Shown here piece by piece: positions 17,175 to 25,606 of a stretch of 47,191 bases of DNA (position 1 is its first letter; the number at the start of each line of letters is the position of its first letter). The notes below the pieces were generated by a model. The model was given only the letters and a program-made list of their open reading frames with translations. It was not told the DNA's origin and made no database searches. Position numbers and translations under genes: made by a program. The stretch lies in NCBI GenBank assembly GCA_937128055.1, contig CAKZMC010000180.1:1-47191 (forward strand), read 5' to 3'. Origin of the DNA: an uncultured Actinomycetes bacterium. Its GTDB lineage: Bacteria; Actinomycetota; Geothermincolia; Geothermincolales; RBG-13-55-18.

Positions 17175-19112
17175 ATGGCAGAGTTCGAGGAAATGACGGC
17201 ATGCGAAGCTACACTGGAGATGCTGCGCATCGCCAAAGAGGCGGAACAGGAGACCGCCTTCGACCGCGTGCAGCAGCAGAAGGGATGCGCCTTTGGAGAG
17301 GCAGGTAGCTGCTGCCGCATCTGCAACATGGGCCCCTGCCGCATAAACCCCAAGAAGCCCGACGAGAGCAGGGGCGTCTGCGGCGCCAACATCGATACCA
17401 TCGTCGCACGCAACTTCGCGCGCATGGTGGCGGGGGGATCCTCCGCACACTCGGATCATGGCCGGGCTGTGGCCGAGACCCTTGTTATGGCCACAAAGGG
17501 GGAGGCTACCGACTACCAGATAAAGGACCGCGTTAAACTCTTAGAAGTGGCAGCGGACCTGGACATCGAGATCGGCGATCGAGACATCAATGACATTGCC
17601 CTTGAGGTGGGTGAGCGCTGCCTGGCCATGTTCGGCCAGCAGGACGGCGAGCTGGCCTTCGCTCAACGGGCGCCTGAAAAGCGCAAGGAGATCTGGCGCC
17701 AGCGAGGCGTGTTCCCCCGCGGTATTGACCGCGAGGTGGTAGAGGTCATGCATCGCACGTCTATCGGCGTTGACCAGGACTATGAGAACATCCTCAAGGG
17801 AGCCGAGCGCTGCGCGTTATCCGATGGATGGGGCGGCTCCATGATCGGCACCGAGCTGCAGGATATCCTATTCGGCACGCCGGAGCCCCTGGAGAGCAAA
17901 ATCAACCTGGGAGTGCTCAAGGAGGATGAGGTGAACATCATCGTCCATGGGCACGAGCCCATCCTCTCGGAGATGATCGTGCTCGCCGCCAGCCTACCGG
18001 ATATGCAGGAGAAGGCCAAAGCTGTGGGCGCCAAGGGCATTAACCTCGCCGGCATATGCTGCACGGCTAATGAGGTCCTCACCCGCCATGGGGTGCCCAT
18101 CGCCGGCAACGTGCTACAGCAGGAGCTGGCTCTGCTCACCGGCGCGGTGGAGGCCATGGTGGTGGACGTTCAGTGCATCTATCAAGGTGTCGGGCAGATC
18201 GCCAGCTGTCTGCACACCGATATCATAACCACCTCTCCCAAGGCAAAGATGCCCTACGCTCGGCATATCGAGTTCCACGAGGACCACGCCCTGGAGATCG
18301 CCAAGGAGATCGTCTCAGCGGCTATCGACAATTTCCCCAAGCGCGGCAAGGTGAACATCCCGGACAACACGGAAGCGCTCATCGCTGGCTTCAACCACGA
18401 GTATATCAACTACATGCTCGGCGGGAAGTTTCGCGCATCCTATCGGCCTCTTAATGACGCCATCATCGACGGCCGCATCCGTGGCGTAGTGGGCGTGGTG
18501 GGTTGTAACAACCCGCGCGTCAAGCACGACGACATCCATGTCAGGGTGACCAGGGAGCTCATCGCCAATGGTTGCCTGGTGGTCATGACCGGTTGCGCAG
18601 CCCAGTCGGTGGCCAAGGCGGGGCTCATGCTCCCCGAGGTAGCGAGAGAGATCTGCCCCCGGGGGTTGTGGGAGGTCTGCGAGGCCGTCGGCATACCACC
18701 GGTGCTGCACGCGGGCTCATGCGTGGACAACAGCCGCATCCTCATGTCCCTCACCGCTATGGTCAAGGAGGGCGGCCTGGGCGAAGATATAAGCGACCTC
18801 CCGGCGGCGGGTTGCGCTCCGGAGTGGATGAGCGAGAAGGCCATCTCTATCGGACAGTACTTCGTGGTTTCTGGGGCGGCTGTGGTCTTCGGAGTGAGCT
18901 GGCCCACCCTAGGCTCGAAGAACGTCACCGAACATCTGTTCGAGAAATACAACGAGATCTACAAGAACAGCTGGCACTTTGAGCCGGACCCGGAGAAGTT
19001 GGTGGGCAAGCTGCTTACCTTGATCGACAGCAAGCGCGAGGCTCTGGGGATAACTGCCAAGCGCGAGAGGGTGCTTTACGACATGGCCATGAGAAGGGAG
19101 TTGGAGATCTGA
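17175..19112 (+). CDS. cooS: Anaerobic carbon monoxide dehydrogenase catalytic subunit
   Basis: Ni-Fe-S enzyme reducing CO2 to CO with ferredoxin; here the partner of AcsB. The product is 645 aa. N-terminal cluster cysteines are at 38, 46, 47, 50, 55 and 69 (KGCAFGEAGSCCRIC). C-cluster ligand segments follow in order: VHGHEPILSEM (His), AGICCTANEVLTRHG, VDVQCIYQG, GVVGCNN, MTGCAAQSVAKAGL and HAGSCVDNSRI, all complete. It is preceded by AGGAGGAAGGAGAG. The stop shares its last base with the acsB ATG (TGATG), so the two subunits are coupled. Codon use looks less GC3-biased than in folD or acsC. Confidence 0.97.
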   Translation: MAEFEEMTACEATLEMLRIAKEAEQETAFDRVQQQKGCAFGEAGSCCRICNMGPCRINPKKPDESRGVCGANIDTIVARNFARMVAGGSSAHSDHGRAVAETLVMATKGEATDYQIKDRVKLLEVAADLDIEIGDRDINDIALEVGERCLAMFGQQDGELAFAQRAPEKRKEIWRQRGVFPRGIDREVVEVMHRTSIGVDQDYENILKGAERCALSDGWGGSMIGTELQDILFGTPEPLESKINLGVLKEDEVNIIVHGHEPILSEMIVLAASLPDMQEKAKAVGAKGINLAGICCTANEVLTRHGVPIAGNVLQQELALLTGAVEAMVVDVQCIYQGVGQIASCLHTDIITTSPKAKMPYARHIEFHEDHALEIAKEIVSAAIDNFPKRGKVNIPDNTEALIAGFNHEYINYMLGGKFRASYRPLNDAIIDGRIRGVVGVVGCNNPRVKHDDIHVRVTRELIANGCLVVMTGCAAQSVAKAGLMLPEVAREICPRGLWEVCEAVGIPPVLHAGSCVDNSRILMSLTAMVKEGGLGEDISDLPAAGCAPEWMSEKAISIGQYFVVSGAAVVFGVSWPTLGSKNVTEHLFEKYNEIYKNSWHFEPDPEKLVGKLLTLIDSKREALGITAKRERVLYDMAMRRELEI

Positions 19113-21292
19113 TGAGTCGGATAATCGCTGCCGCAGCCATCAAGGGAGCCCACAAAGAGGTGGCCGAGGCGGAGCGCATGCTCGCCGAGACCAAGGAGGC
19201 CGTCGGTGCCACCGCGAAGGTGGAGTTCCCCAACACAGGGTTCTATCTACCCATCATCTACGCTCTGACAGGTATGCAAGTGCAGAAGCTGGAGGACATG
19301 GACAAGGTGTTGGAGTACGCAAAAGAGCTCCTGCCCCCGGTCCCAAGGCAGAGCCACTGGGTGCCTTACCTGGGACACACCCTGGATGCCGGTATCGCCA
19401 CCCTCTTTGCTGGCGAGATCATCGAGGGCTGTAAGTACACTACCAACCCACCGGTGGACGACCTCTGGCTTGGGGTGGCTGATGACATCATCATGCGCGA
19501 GCGCGGCGTGGAGTTCGTTGACGGCACCGCACCCGGTTTCTGCGCGCTGGTAGGACGCGCCTCCACCCCGGAGATGGCGGATAAGATCGTGGTGGAACTC
19601 CTGCAGAAGAACCTGTATGTTTGGATTTCCGGCCACGTGGACGGCGTCTCCATTGCAGAGCAGCTGCAGCAGGTAGACCGCCAGCTAGGTTGGGACACGC
19701 GCATCGTACCTTACGGCAAGGAGATGTCCTCGGCGGTCTATTCGCTGGGATTCGCGGCCCGTGCCGCCATGTCCTTCGGCGGGGCGCAGCCGGGCGATTA
19801 TAAAAAGATCCTTCGCTACAACAAGAACCGCATCTTCGCCTTCGTGCTCGCCCTGGACTACGTGGACGAGCAGAAGTACGCCTACGCCGCGGGGGCCATC
19901 AACTACGGGTTCCCCACCATCGCCAACACCCCCATCCCGGATATCCTTCCCACCGGAGTGTGCACCTATGAGCATGTGGTGGGAGGCGTGTCGGAGGAGG
20001 AGATCGTCCAGAAGTGCGTGGAGGTGCGCGGCCTCAAGATCCAGATCGCCGAGATCCCCATCCCCATGGCTTATGGCCCCGCCTTCGAGGGCGAGGTCAT
20101 CCGCAAGGACGACATGTACGTCCAGTTCGGCGGAAACATAACGCCGGCCTTCGAGTATGTGCGCATGCAGGAGATGGATGAGGTCACGGACGGCAAGATC
20201 GAGGTCATCGGCCCGGAGATAGATGACGTCGAGGAGGGGAGCGCTTTGCCCCTGGGCATTGTGGTAGAAGTCGCCGGGCGGAAGATGCAGGAGGACTTCG
20301 AATCGATTCTCGAGCGGCAGGTACATCATTTTATAAACGGCGCCGAGGGCATCTGGCACATGGGCCAGCGCGACATCGTCTGGACGCGTATCAGCAAAAA
20401 GGCCCAGGCCAAGGGGTTCAAGATCCGCCACTACGGCGAGATCATCCATGCCAAGCTGATCAACGACTTCCCCTCCATCGTGGACAAGGTACAGGTGACC
20501 ATCTACACCAACATGGAGGATGTGGAGAAGTGGGAGGCCACCGCGAGGCAGGCCTATCGCTACCGCGACGAGAAGACGGCAGGCATGACCGACGAGTCGG
20601 TGGATACTTTCTACTCCTGCACCCTGTGCCAGTCCTTCGCCCCAACTCACGTCTGCATCATCTCCCCGGAGAGGCTGGGGCTGTGCGGGGCCTACAACTG
20701 GCTGGACGGCAAAGCGGCCTATGAGATCGACCCCACGGGGCCCAACCAGCCGGTGAAGAAGGGCGACTGTGCCGACGACGTGAAGGGCGTGTGGCCGGCC
20801 ATCAACGAGTTCGTCAAGGAGAAATCGGGAGGCAACACGCAGAACGTCACCATGTACTCCATGATGGAGGACCCCATGACTTCCTGCGGGTGCTTCGAGT
20901 GCATCGTAGCCTTCCTACCCATGTGCAACGGGGTGATGATAGTCAACCGCGAGCACAAGGGAGAGACACCCTGCGGCATGACCTTCTCCACCCTGGCCAA
21001 CTCGGTGGGCGGCGGGCAGCAGACGCCGGGCTTCATTGGCATCGGGAAGGTGTACATCACCTCCAAGAAGTTCATCTCCGCCGACGGTGGCTTCCAGCGC
21101 ATCGTGTGGATGCCCAAGGAGCTTAAGGAAACCCTCAAGGAGCAGCTCCAGAAGCGCTGCGAGGAGATCGGCGACCCCGACTTCGTCGACAAGATAGCCG
21201 ACGAGGACGTGGGGACCACCGAGGAGGAAATCCTTCCCTGGCTGGAGGAGAAGGGGCATCCCGCGCTGACCATGGAGCCCATGCTCATCTAG
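19112..21292 (+). CDS. acsB: CO-methylating acetyl-CoA synthase
   Basis: Condenses CO (channelled from CooS), the methyl group of AcsCD and CoA to acetyl-CoA on the Ni-Ni-[4Fe-4S] A-cluster. The product is 726 aa, the full bacterial three-domain form with the N-terminal CODH-interacting domain. A-cluster ligands are all present: Cys503, Cys506, Cys515, Cys525 and the Cys592-Gly-Cys594 pair (SCGCFEC). Each is exactly three less than in the Moorella enzyme (506, 509, 518, 528, 595, 597), so the alignment is essentially gap-free. Translation is coupled to cooS by TGATG. A 94-nt gap with GGAAGGAAGGAG leads to acsC. Confidence 0.97.
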   Translation: MSRIIAAAAIKGAHKEVAEAERMLAETKEAVGATAKVEFPNTGFYLPIIYALTGMQVQKLEDMDKVLEYAKELLPPVPRQSHWVPYLGHTLDAGIATLFAGEIIEGCKYTTNPPVDDLWLGVADDIIMRERGVEFVDGTAPGFCALVGRASTPEMADKIVVELLQKNLYVWISGHVDGVSIAEQLQQVDRQLGWDTRIVPYGKEMSSAVYSLGFAARAAMSFGGAQPGDYKKILRYNKNRIFAFVLALDYVDEQKYAYAAGAINYGFPTIANTPIPDILPTGVCTYEHVVGGVSEEEIVQKCVEVRGLKIQIAEIPIPMAYGPAFEGEVIRKDDMYVQFGGNITPAFEYVRMQEMDEVTDGKIEVIGPEIDDVEEGSALPLGIVVEVAGRKMQEDFESILERQVHHFINGAEGIWHMGQRDIVWTRISKKAQAKGFKIRHYGEIIHAKLINDFPSIVDKVQVTIYTNMEDVEKWEATARQAYRYRDEKTAGMTDESVDTFYSCTLCQSFAPTHVCIISPERLGLCGAYNWLDGKAAYEIDPTGPNQPVKKGDCADDVKGVWPAINEFVKEKSGGNTQNVTMYSMMEDPMTSCGCFECIVAFLPMCNGVMIVNREHKGETPCGMTFSTLANSVGGGQQTPGFIGIGKVYITSKKFISADGGFQRIVWMPKELKETLKEQLQKRCEEIGDPDFVDKIADEDVGTTEEEILPWLEEKGHPALTMEPMLI

Positions 21293-21386
21293 GAAGGAAG
21301 GGAAAGGGGCCCGCCCACCCCTTGCCCAGTGCTGAACATATATCAGGTGGGGGAAGACCGCTTATCTGGAAGGAAGGAGTTAGAAG

Positions 21387-22736
21387 ATGGGACTTTCGGG
21401 CTTGGATATCTTCAAGAAGCTGCCCAAGACCAACTGCAAGGAATGCGGGTTCCCGACCTGTCTGGCCTTCGCCATGAAGCTGGCGGCGGGCCAGACCAGC
21501 CTCGACGAGTGTCCCTACGTGACGGACGAGGTGCGCGCCGAGCTGGCCGAGGCGGCCGCGCCTCCCATCCGGGGGGTCACCGTCGGGGTGGGGGACGAGG
21601 CCTTCAAGGTGGGCGAGGAGCTGGTGCTCTTCCGCCATGAGAAGACCTTCTTCAACCCCGCGGTCCTGGGGGTTTTGGTAAGCGACGACATGGACGACGC
21701 CAAGGTGGACGAGCTGCTCAAGCAGGCCAAGGAATGCGAGCATGAGCGGGTGGGCGTGATGCTCAAGGTGGGGACCATCGCCGTCAAGTCCGCCTCCGGC
21801 GACGCCGGCAAGTTCAAGGCGCTGGTGGAGAAGGTAAAGGGCGCCACCGCCAAGCCCCTCGTCCTCATGGCCGAGGACGTCGAGGTCATGAAGGCCGGGG
21901 TGGAGGCCGCCGGCGACTCCCGCCCCCTGCTCTACGCCGCAACCGAGGCCAACGTGGACGCCATGGGCGGGCTGGCCAAGGAGAAGGACCTGCCCCTGGC
22001 GGTGAAGGCGGCCGACCTGGACAAGCTGGCGGAGCTCTCGGAAAAGCTCACCGGCATGGGCCTCAAGGACCTGGTGCTCGACCCGGCGCCGCGCAAGCCG
22101 GGGGAGACCTTCAAGGACCTGGTGGCCATGCGCCGGGCGGCGCTGAACGAGAAGTTCGCTCCCTTCGGGTTCCCCGCCATCACCTTCCCCTGCGAGGAGA
22201 CGGACGACGAGCTCTACGAGACGGCCCTGGCGGCCATGTACGTCTGCAAGTACGGCGGGATCGTCGTCCTCTCCCACGCCGAGCAGTGGAGGATGTACCC
22301 CCTGCTGGTGCTGGTGCTCAACGTCTACACCGACCCCCAGCGCCCCATGGCCGTGGACTCCAAGTTCTACGAGATCGGGGCCCCGGACGAGAACAGCCCC
22401 GTGCTGGTGACCACCAACTTCTCCCTCACCTACTTCATCGTCTCCGGCGAGATAGAGGGGAGCAAGATACCGGCCTGGCTGGGAGTGGTGGACGTGGACG
22501 GCCAGTCGGTGCTCACCGCATGGGCGGCGGGCAAGTTCGTGCCCGAGACCATCGCCAAGTTCATCAACACCTCGGGGATCATCGACAAGATAAAGCACCG
22601 CAAGCTCATCATCCCCGGTTACGTGGCCCAGATCTCCGGCGAGCTGGAGGAGGAGCTGCCGGACTGGGAGATCGTCATCGGCACCCGGGAAGCCGCGGAC
22701 ATCCCCGCCTTCCTGCGCCAATTCTCCACCGTGTGA
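21387..22736 (+). CDS. acsC: Corrinoid iron-sulfur protein large subunit
   Basis: Carries the cobamide and a [4Fe-4S] cluster; accepts methyl from AcsE and hands it to AcsB, and here perhaps also to the core methionine synthase. The product is 449 aa, standard length. Cluster ligands are Cys17, Cys20, Cys25 and Cys42 (NCKECGFPTCLAFAMK, DECPYV). A TIM barrel follows, with VTTNFSLTYFIVSGEIE near the end, typical of the cobamide-binding C-terminal domain. The start ATG follows GGAAGGAAGGAG. Partner AcsD is encoded 4.3 kb upstream. Confidence 0.96.
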   Translation: MGLSGLDIFKKLPKTNCKECGFPTCLAFAMKLAAGQTSLDECPYVTDEVRAELAEAAAPPIRGVTVGVGDEAFKVGEELVLFRHEKTFFNPAVLGVLVSDDMDDAKVDELLKQAKECEHERVGVMLKVGTIAVKSASGDAGKFKALVEKVKGATAKPLVLMAEDVEVMKAGVEAAGDSRPLLYAATEANVDAMGGLAKEKDLPLAVKAADLDKLAELSEKLTGMGLKDLVLDPAPRKPGETFKDLVAMRRAALNEKFAPFGFPAITFPCEETDDELYETALAAMYVCKYGGIVVLSHAEQWRMYPLLVLVLNVYTDPQRPMAVDSKFYEIGAPDENSPVLVTTNFSLTYFIVSGEIEGSKIPAWLGVVDVDGQSVLTAWAAGKFVPETIAKFINTSGIIDKIKHRKLIIPGYVAQISGELEEELPDWEIVIGTREAADIPAFLRQFSTV

Positions 22737-22816
22737 GAGATGCGGGCAGAGCTGGGCTCGCGATTTAGATACCAGGGACGCGGTAGACGTCGAAGAACAG
22801 AGGAGGAACGCAAGAG

Positions 22817-23482
22817 ATGATCATCACCACATCGAAGCCCTTCGAGGAGGTGCTGAAGGAGCTCGAGGGCGAGGAGAAGGTCTTCATCGTCGGCTGCGGC
22901 CTGTGCGCCACCACCTGCGAGACGGGGGGCGAGGAGCAGGTGGCCGAGATGAAGGCCAGGCTGGAGGCCGAAGGAAAGACGGTCACCGGCGCCATAATCT
23001 ACGACGAGGTGTGCCACGAGCTGAACACCAAGCGCAAGTTCCGGGAGAACAAGGACGCGGTGGAGGCCGCCGATAGTTTCCTGGTCATGTGCTGCGGCGC
23101 CGGAGTGCAGTCGGTGCGCGAGTCCACCGAGAGGGCGGTGCACCCCGCCTGCAACACCGTCTTCCTGGGCAACATCCAGCGGCACGGCCACTTCATGGAG
23201 AAGTGCTCCCTGTGCGGCGAGTGCGTGCTGGAGGACTTCGGGGCCATCTGCCCGGTGACCCGCTGCCACAAGGGCATACTCAACGGTCCCTGCGGTGGCA
23301 CCGACGAGGGCAAGTGCGAGACGGACAAGGAAAAGGACTGCGGCTGGACCCTCATCTACAACCAACTGGAGAAGATGGGGAAGCTGGACCGCTTCCGCAA
23401 AATCTACGGCTTGAAGAACTGGCAGGCGAACATGAAGCCCGGCCGCGTGATCTTCGAGAAGAAGGGCGAGGGGGGTGAGTGA
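22817..23482 (+). CDS. metV: Methylene-THF reductase partner protein MetV
   Basis: Zinc/iron-sulfur partner of MetF in acetogen-type methylene-THF reductase. The product is 221 aa. The N-terminal half holds VFIVGCGLCATTCETGG and FLVMCCGAGVQ. The C-terminal MTHFR_C domain is cysteine-rich: EKCSLCGECVL, GAICPVTRCHKGILNGPCGG, GKCETDKEKDCGW. In Moorella, MetV is needed for MetF activity and links it to other electron carriers. The stop is a few bases before metF. No Hdr, Mvh or RnfC2-like partner is encoded next to it, so the electron donor of this reductase is open. Confidence 0.92.
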   Translation: MIITTSKPFEEVLKELEGEEKVFIVGCGLCATTCETGGEEQVAEMKARLEAEGKTVTGAIIYDEVCHELNTKRKFRENKDAVEAADSFLVMCCGAGVQSVRESTERAVHPACNTVFLGNIQRHGHFMEKCSLCGECVLEDFGAICPVTRCHKGILNGPCGGTDEGKCETDKEKDCGWTLIYNQLEKMGKLDRFRKIYGLKNWQANMKPGRVIFEKKGEGGE

Positions 23483-23483
23483 G

Positions 23484-24413
23484 ATGACATTGCTCATCAA
23501 AGAACACGTCAAGCCCGCCATCCAGGAGATCCTCCAGGCCGGGAAGTTCCTGGTAACCGGCGAGATCGGGCCCCCCAAGGGCACGGATATCGACGAGATG
23601 ATCGAGCACATCCACCTGCTCAAGGACAGGGTCCACGCCATGAACATCACCGACAACCAGTCCTCGGTGATGCGCTACCCCTCCCTGGCAACGGCCATCC
23701 TCATCAAGGAGCTGGGAGGAGAGCCCAACCTGCAGGTCACCTGCCGGGACCGCAACCGCCTGGCCATCGAGGCCGACCTGCTCTTTGCCTACACGCGCGG
23801 CATCCGCAGCGTGCTCTGCCTCACCGGGGACTCCATCCCCGTGGGAGACCACAAGGAGGCCAAGGCGGTCTTCGACTGCGAATCGGTGCAGCTCCTGCAG
23901 CTCATCCGCAACATGGAGGAGGGGCGCGACTCCGGCGGCAACGAGCTCAAGGGCGGCGTGCAGTTCTTCAAGGGAGCCATCGTCACCCCGGAGGCCATCC
24001 CCATCGAGCCCCAGATGATCAAGTTCGAGAAGAAGATCGAGGCGGGGGCCCAGTGGTTCCAGACCCAGGCCGTGTACGACATGGACAACTTCAAGCGCTT
24101 CATGGAGAAGGCGCGCGAGATCAGCGACAAGGCGTACATCTGCTGCGGCCTGGTGCTCCTCACCAGCCCCGGCCAGATCAAGTACATGAACGCCAACGTC
24201 CCCGGCGTATTCGTCCCTGAGGACCTGGCGCGGGAGATGGAGGACGCTCCCAAAGAGGAGAGGCTCTCCACCGGCATACGCATCATGGCCCGCCAGATCC
24301 GCCAGTGCATCGACGAGAAGCTCTGCGACGGCGTGCATATCATGGCCATCGGGAAGGAGGATGTGGTCCCCAGCATCCTCGAGGAAGCCGGAGTGGATAT
24401 CAAGAAGATGTAG
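23484..24413 (+). CDS. metF: 5,10-methylenetetrahydrofolate reductase
   Basis: Reduces methylene-THF to methyl-THF, the last folate step before AcsE. The product is 309 aa, a FAD TIM barrel: TGEIGPPKGTD (substrate Glu), MNITDNQSS, VTCRDRNRLA, CLTGDSIPVGDH, and AGAQWFQTQAVYDMD near the end of the barrel. It is the short acetogen form without the regulatory domain of the eukaryotic enzymes. The ATG at 23484 is one base past the metV stop; a GTG at 23475 would overlap metV by 8 nt. An atypical hairpin follows the stop. Confidence 0.94.
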   Translation: MTLLIKEHVKPAIQEILQAGKFLVTGEIGPPKGTDIDEMIEHIHLLKDRVHAMNITDNQSSVMRYPSLATAILIKELGGEPNLQVTCRDRNRLAIEADLLFAYTRGIRSVLCLTGDSIPVGDHKEAKAVFDCESVQLLQLIRNMEEGRDSGGNELKGGVQFFKGAIVTPEAIPIEPQMIKFEKKIEAGAQWFQTQAVYDMDNFKRFMEKAREISDKAYICCGLVLLTSPGQIKYMNANVPGVFVPEDLAREMEDAPKEERLSTGIRIMARQIRQCIDEKLCDGVHIMAIGKEDVVPSILEEAGVDIKKM

Positions 24414-24426
24414 GGGATTCTGGGGA

Positions 24427-24453
24427 TTTGGGGTCAGGATGGATCCTGGCCCC
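24427..24453 (+). repeat. Hairpin with dispersed TTTGGGGTCA motif after metF
   Basis: TTTGGGGTCAGGAT is followed, after GG, by ATCCTGGCCCC, giving an 11-bp stem with one wobble. The same TTTGGGGTCA core occurs at 43185-43196 (reverse strand) and 44869-44878. TGACCCCACCCC also appears at 24509-24520, the same motif on the other strand. Together they bracket about 90 nt and resemble ends of small non-coding elements related to IS200/REP-type transposons. It might also act as a terminator or transcript stabiliser between metF and the next gene, but there is no T-tract. Confidence 0.5.
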
Positions 24454-24553
24454 ACCCCTCTATGGGGCCGTGGTTTGCGGCCTTAGCGGGCAGGGCGAAA
24501 CGCAAAGCATGACCCCACCCCTGCGGGGCATGTACGAACGTGGGTGGTATGGT

Positions 24554-25606
24554 ATGGAAGAATGGGAGCCCGCATTAACGGCCACCGCCATAGGGAGCCT
24601 GCCGCATACCGGCGCGGAGGAGGCCTGCGCCATGACGCTGCGGCACCTTGCGGAGGCGCCTGTCTGGCCGCAGCTGCCGCGGAGCAGTTTCCGGGAGAAC
24701 ATGTACGCTCAGTACAGCGAGGGATTGCCCGGGGTGGTGATCGACGAGGAGAGGCGCAAGGTCTTCTGCGACACCACCCGGGACCTCATCCCGGAGGTGG
24801 AAAAGATCTACCAGGCCTGCCTGGACGAGGACCCCTCCATGGCGCGCATCGGCGAGGGGTACGCATCCGGACTCTACCGCATGGCGGAGAAGCTGGCGGA
24901 GGAGGAAAGGGTCTATCCCTTGCTCAAGGGGCAAGTGACCGGTCCGGTGAGTTTCGGGCTCACCGTGATGGACGAGAGGAAACGGCCCATCCTCTATAAC
25001 GACCAGCTGGCGGAGGCCATGATACGGCTGCTAAACCTGAAGGCGCGGTGGATGGAGGGTTTCCTGCGAGGGACGGGAAGGGCGCGCGAGGTGCTCATCT
25101 TCCTCGACGAGCCCTACCTGGTATCCGTGGGATCGGCCCTGGTGAGCGTAAGCCGGGAGAGGGTGGTGGAGTCCCTGCGCCTCTGCGCCGGGGGGCTCAC
25201 CTGCCTGACGGGGGTGCACTGTTGCGGCAACACGGACTGGACGCTGCTCTTCGAGGCCGGGGTGCGGGTGGTGAGCTTCGATGCCTACGGGTATTTCGAC
25301 AGCCTGGCCCTTTATCCGGAAGGGCTTTCCCGCTTCCTGGAGGAGGGAGGCGTGCTGGCCTGGGGGCTAGTGCCCAACAGCGCCAGGGTAGACGAGGAGA
25401 CGGCGGATTCCCTGGCGCGGCGCTTCGAGGACGGGGTAGCCGCGCTCGCCGCACGGGGAGTGGACCCTGACCTGCTCCGCGAGAGGGCCATGGTGACCCC
25501 CTCCTGCGGCCTGGAGGGCGTGAGCGAGGAACAGGCGGGCAGGGCTTACAGGATGGCGTCCGAGCTCGCCGGATTGCTGCGGGGCGAAGAGAGGGCCGGA
25601 GGATGA
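24554..25606 (+). CDS. Core (folate-independent) methionine synthase, MesB-like
   Basis: The product is 350 aa, a single UROD/MetE-C type barrel with no folate-binding half. It opens TATAIGSLPHTGAEEAC and carries the zinc/homocysteine-binding residues of the MetE family: His222 and Cys224 in GVHCCGNTDW, and Cys318 in TPSCGLEG. Core synthases lacking the folate domain take methyl groups from corrinoid proteins; the MesB family occurs in anaerobes with the Wood-Ljungdahl pathway and is predicted to use AcsCD. Its place between metF and acsE supports that reading. The ATG at 24554 gives the SLPHTG start typical of the family. A relative of uroporphyrinogen decarboxylase or of a methylthiol transferase is the alternative. 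Its stop overlaps the lipA start (ATGA). Confidence 0.8.
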   Translation: MEEWEPALTATAIGSLPHTGAEEACAMTLRHLAEAPVWPQLPRSSFRENMYAQYSEGLPGVVIDEERRKVFCDTTRDLIPEVEKIYQACLDEDPSMARIGEGYASGLYRMAEKLAEEERVYPLLKGQVTGPVSFGLTVMDERKRPILYNDQLAEAMIRLLNLKARWMEGFLRGTGRAREVLIFLDEPYLVSVGSALVSVSRERVVESLRLCAGGLTCLTGVHCCGNTDWTLLFEAGVRVVSFDAYGYFDSLALYPEGLSRFLEEGGVLAWGLVPNSARVDEETADSLARRFEDGVAALAARGVDPDLLRERAMVTPSCGLEGVSEEQAGRAYRMASELAGLLRGEERAGG

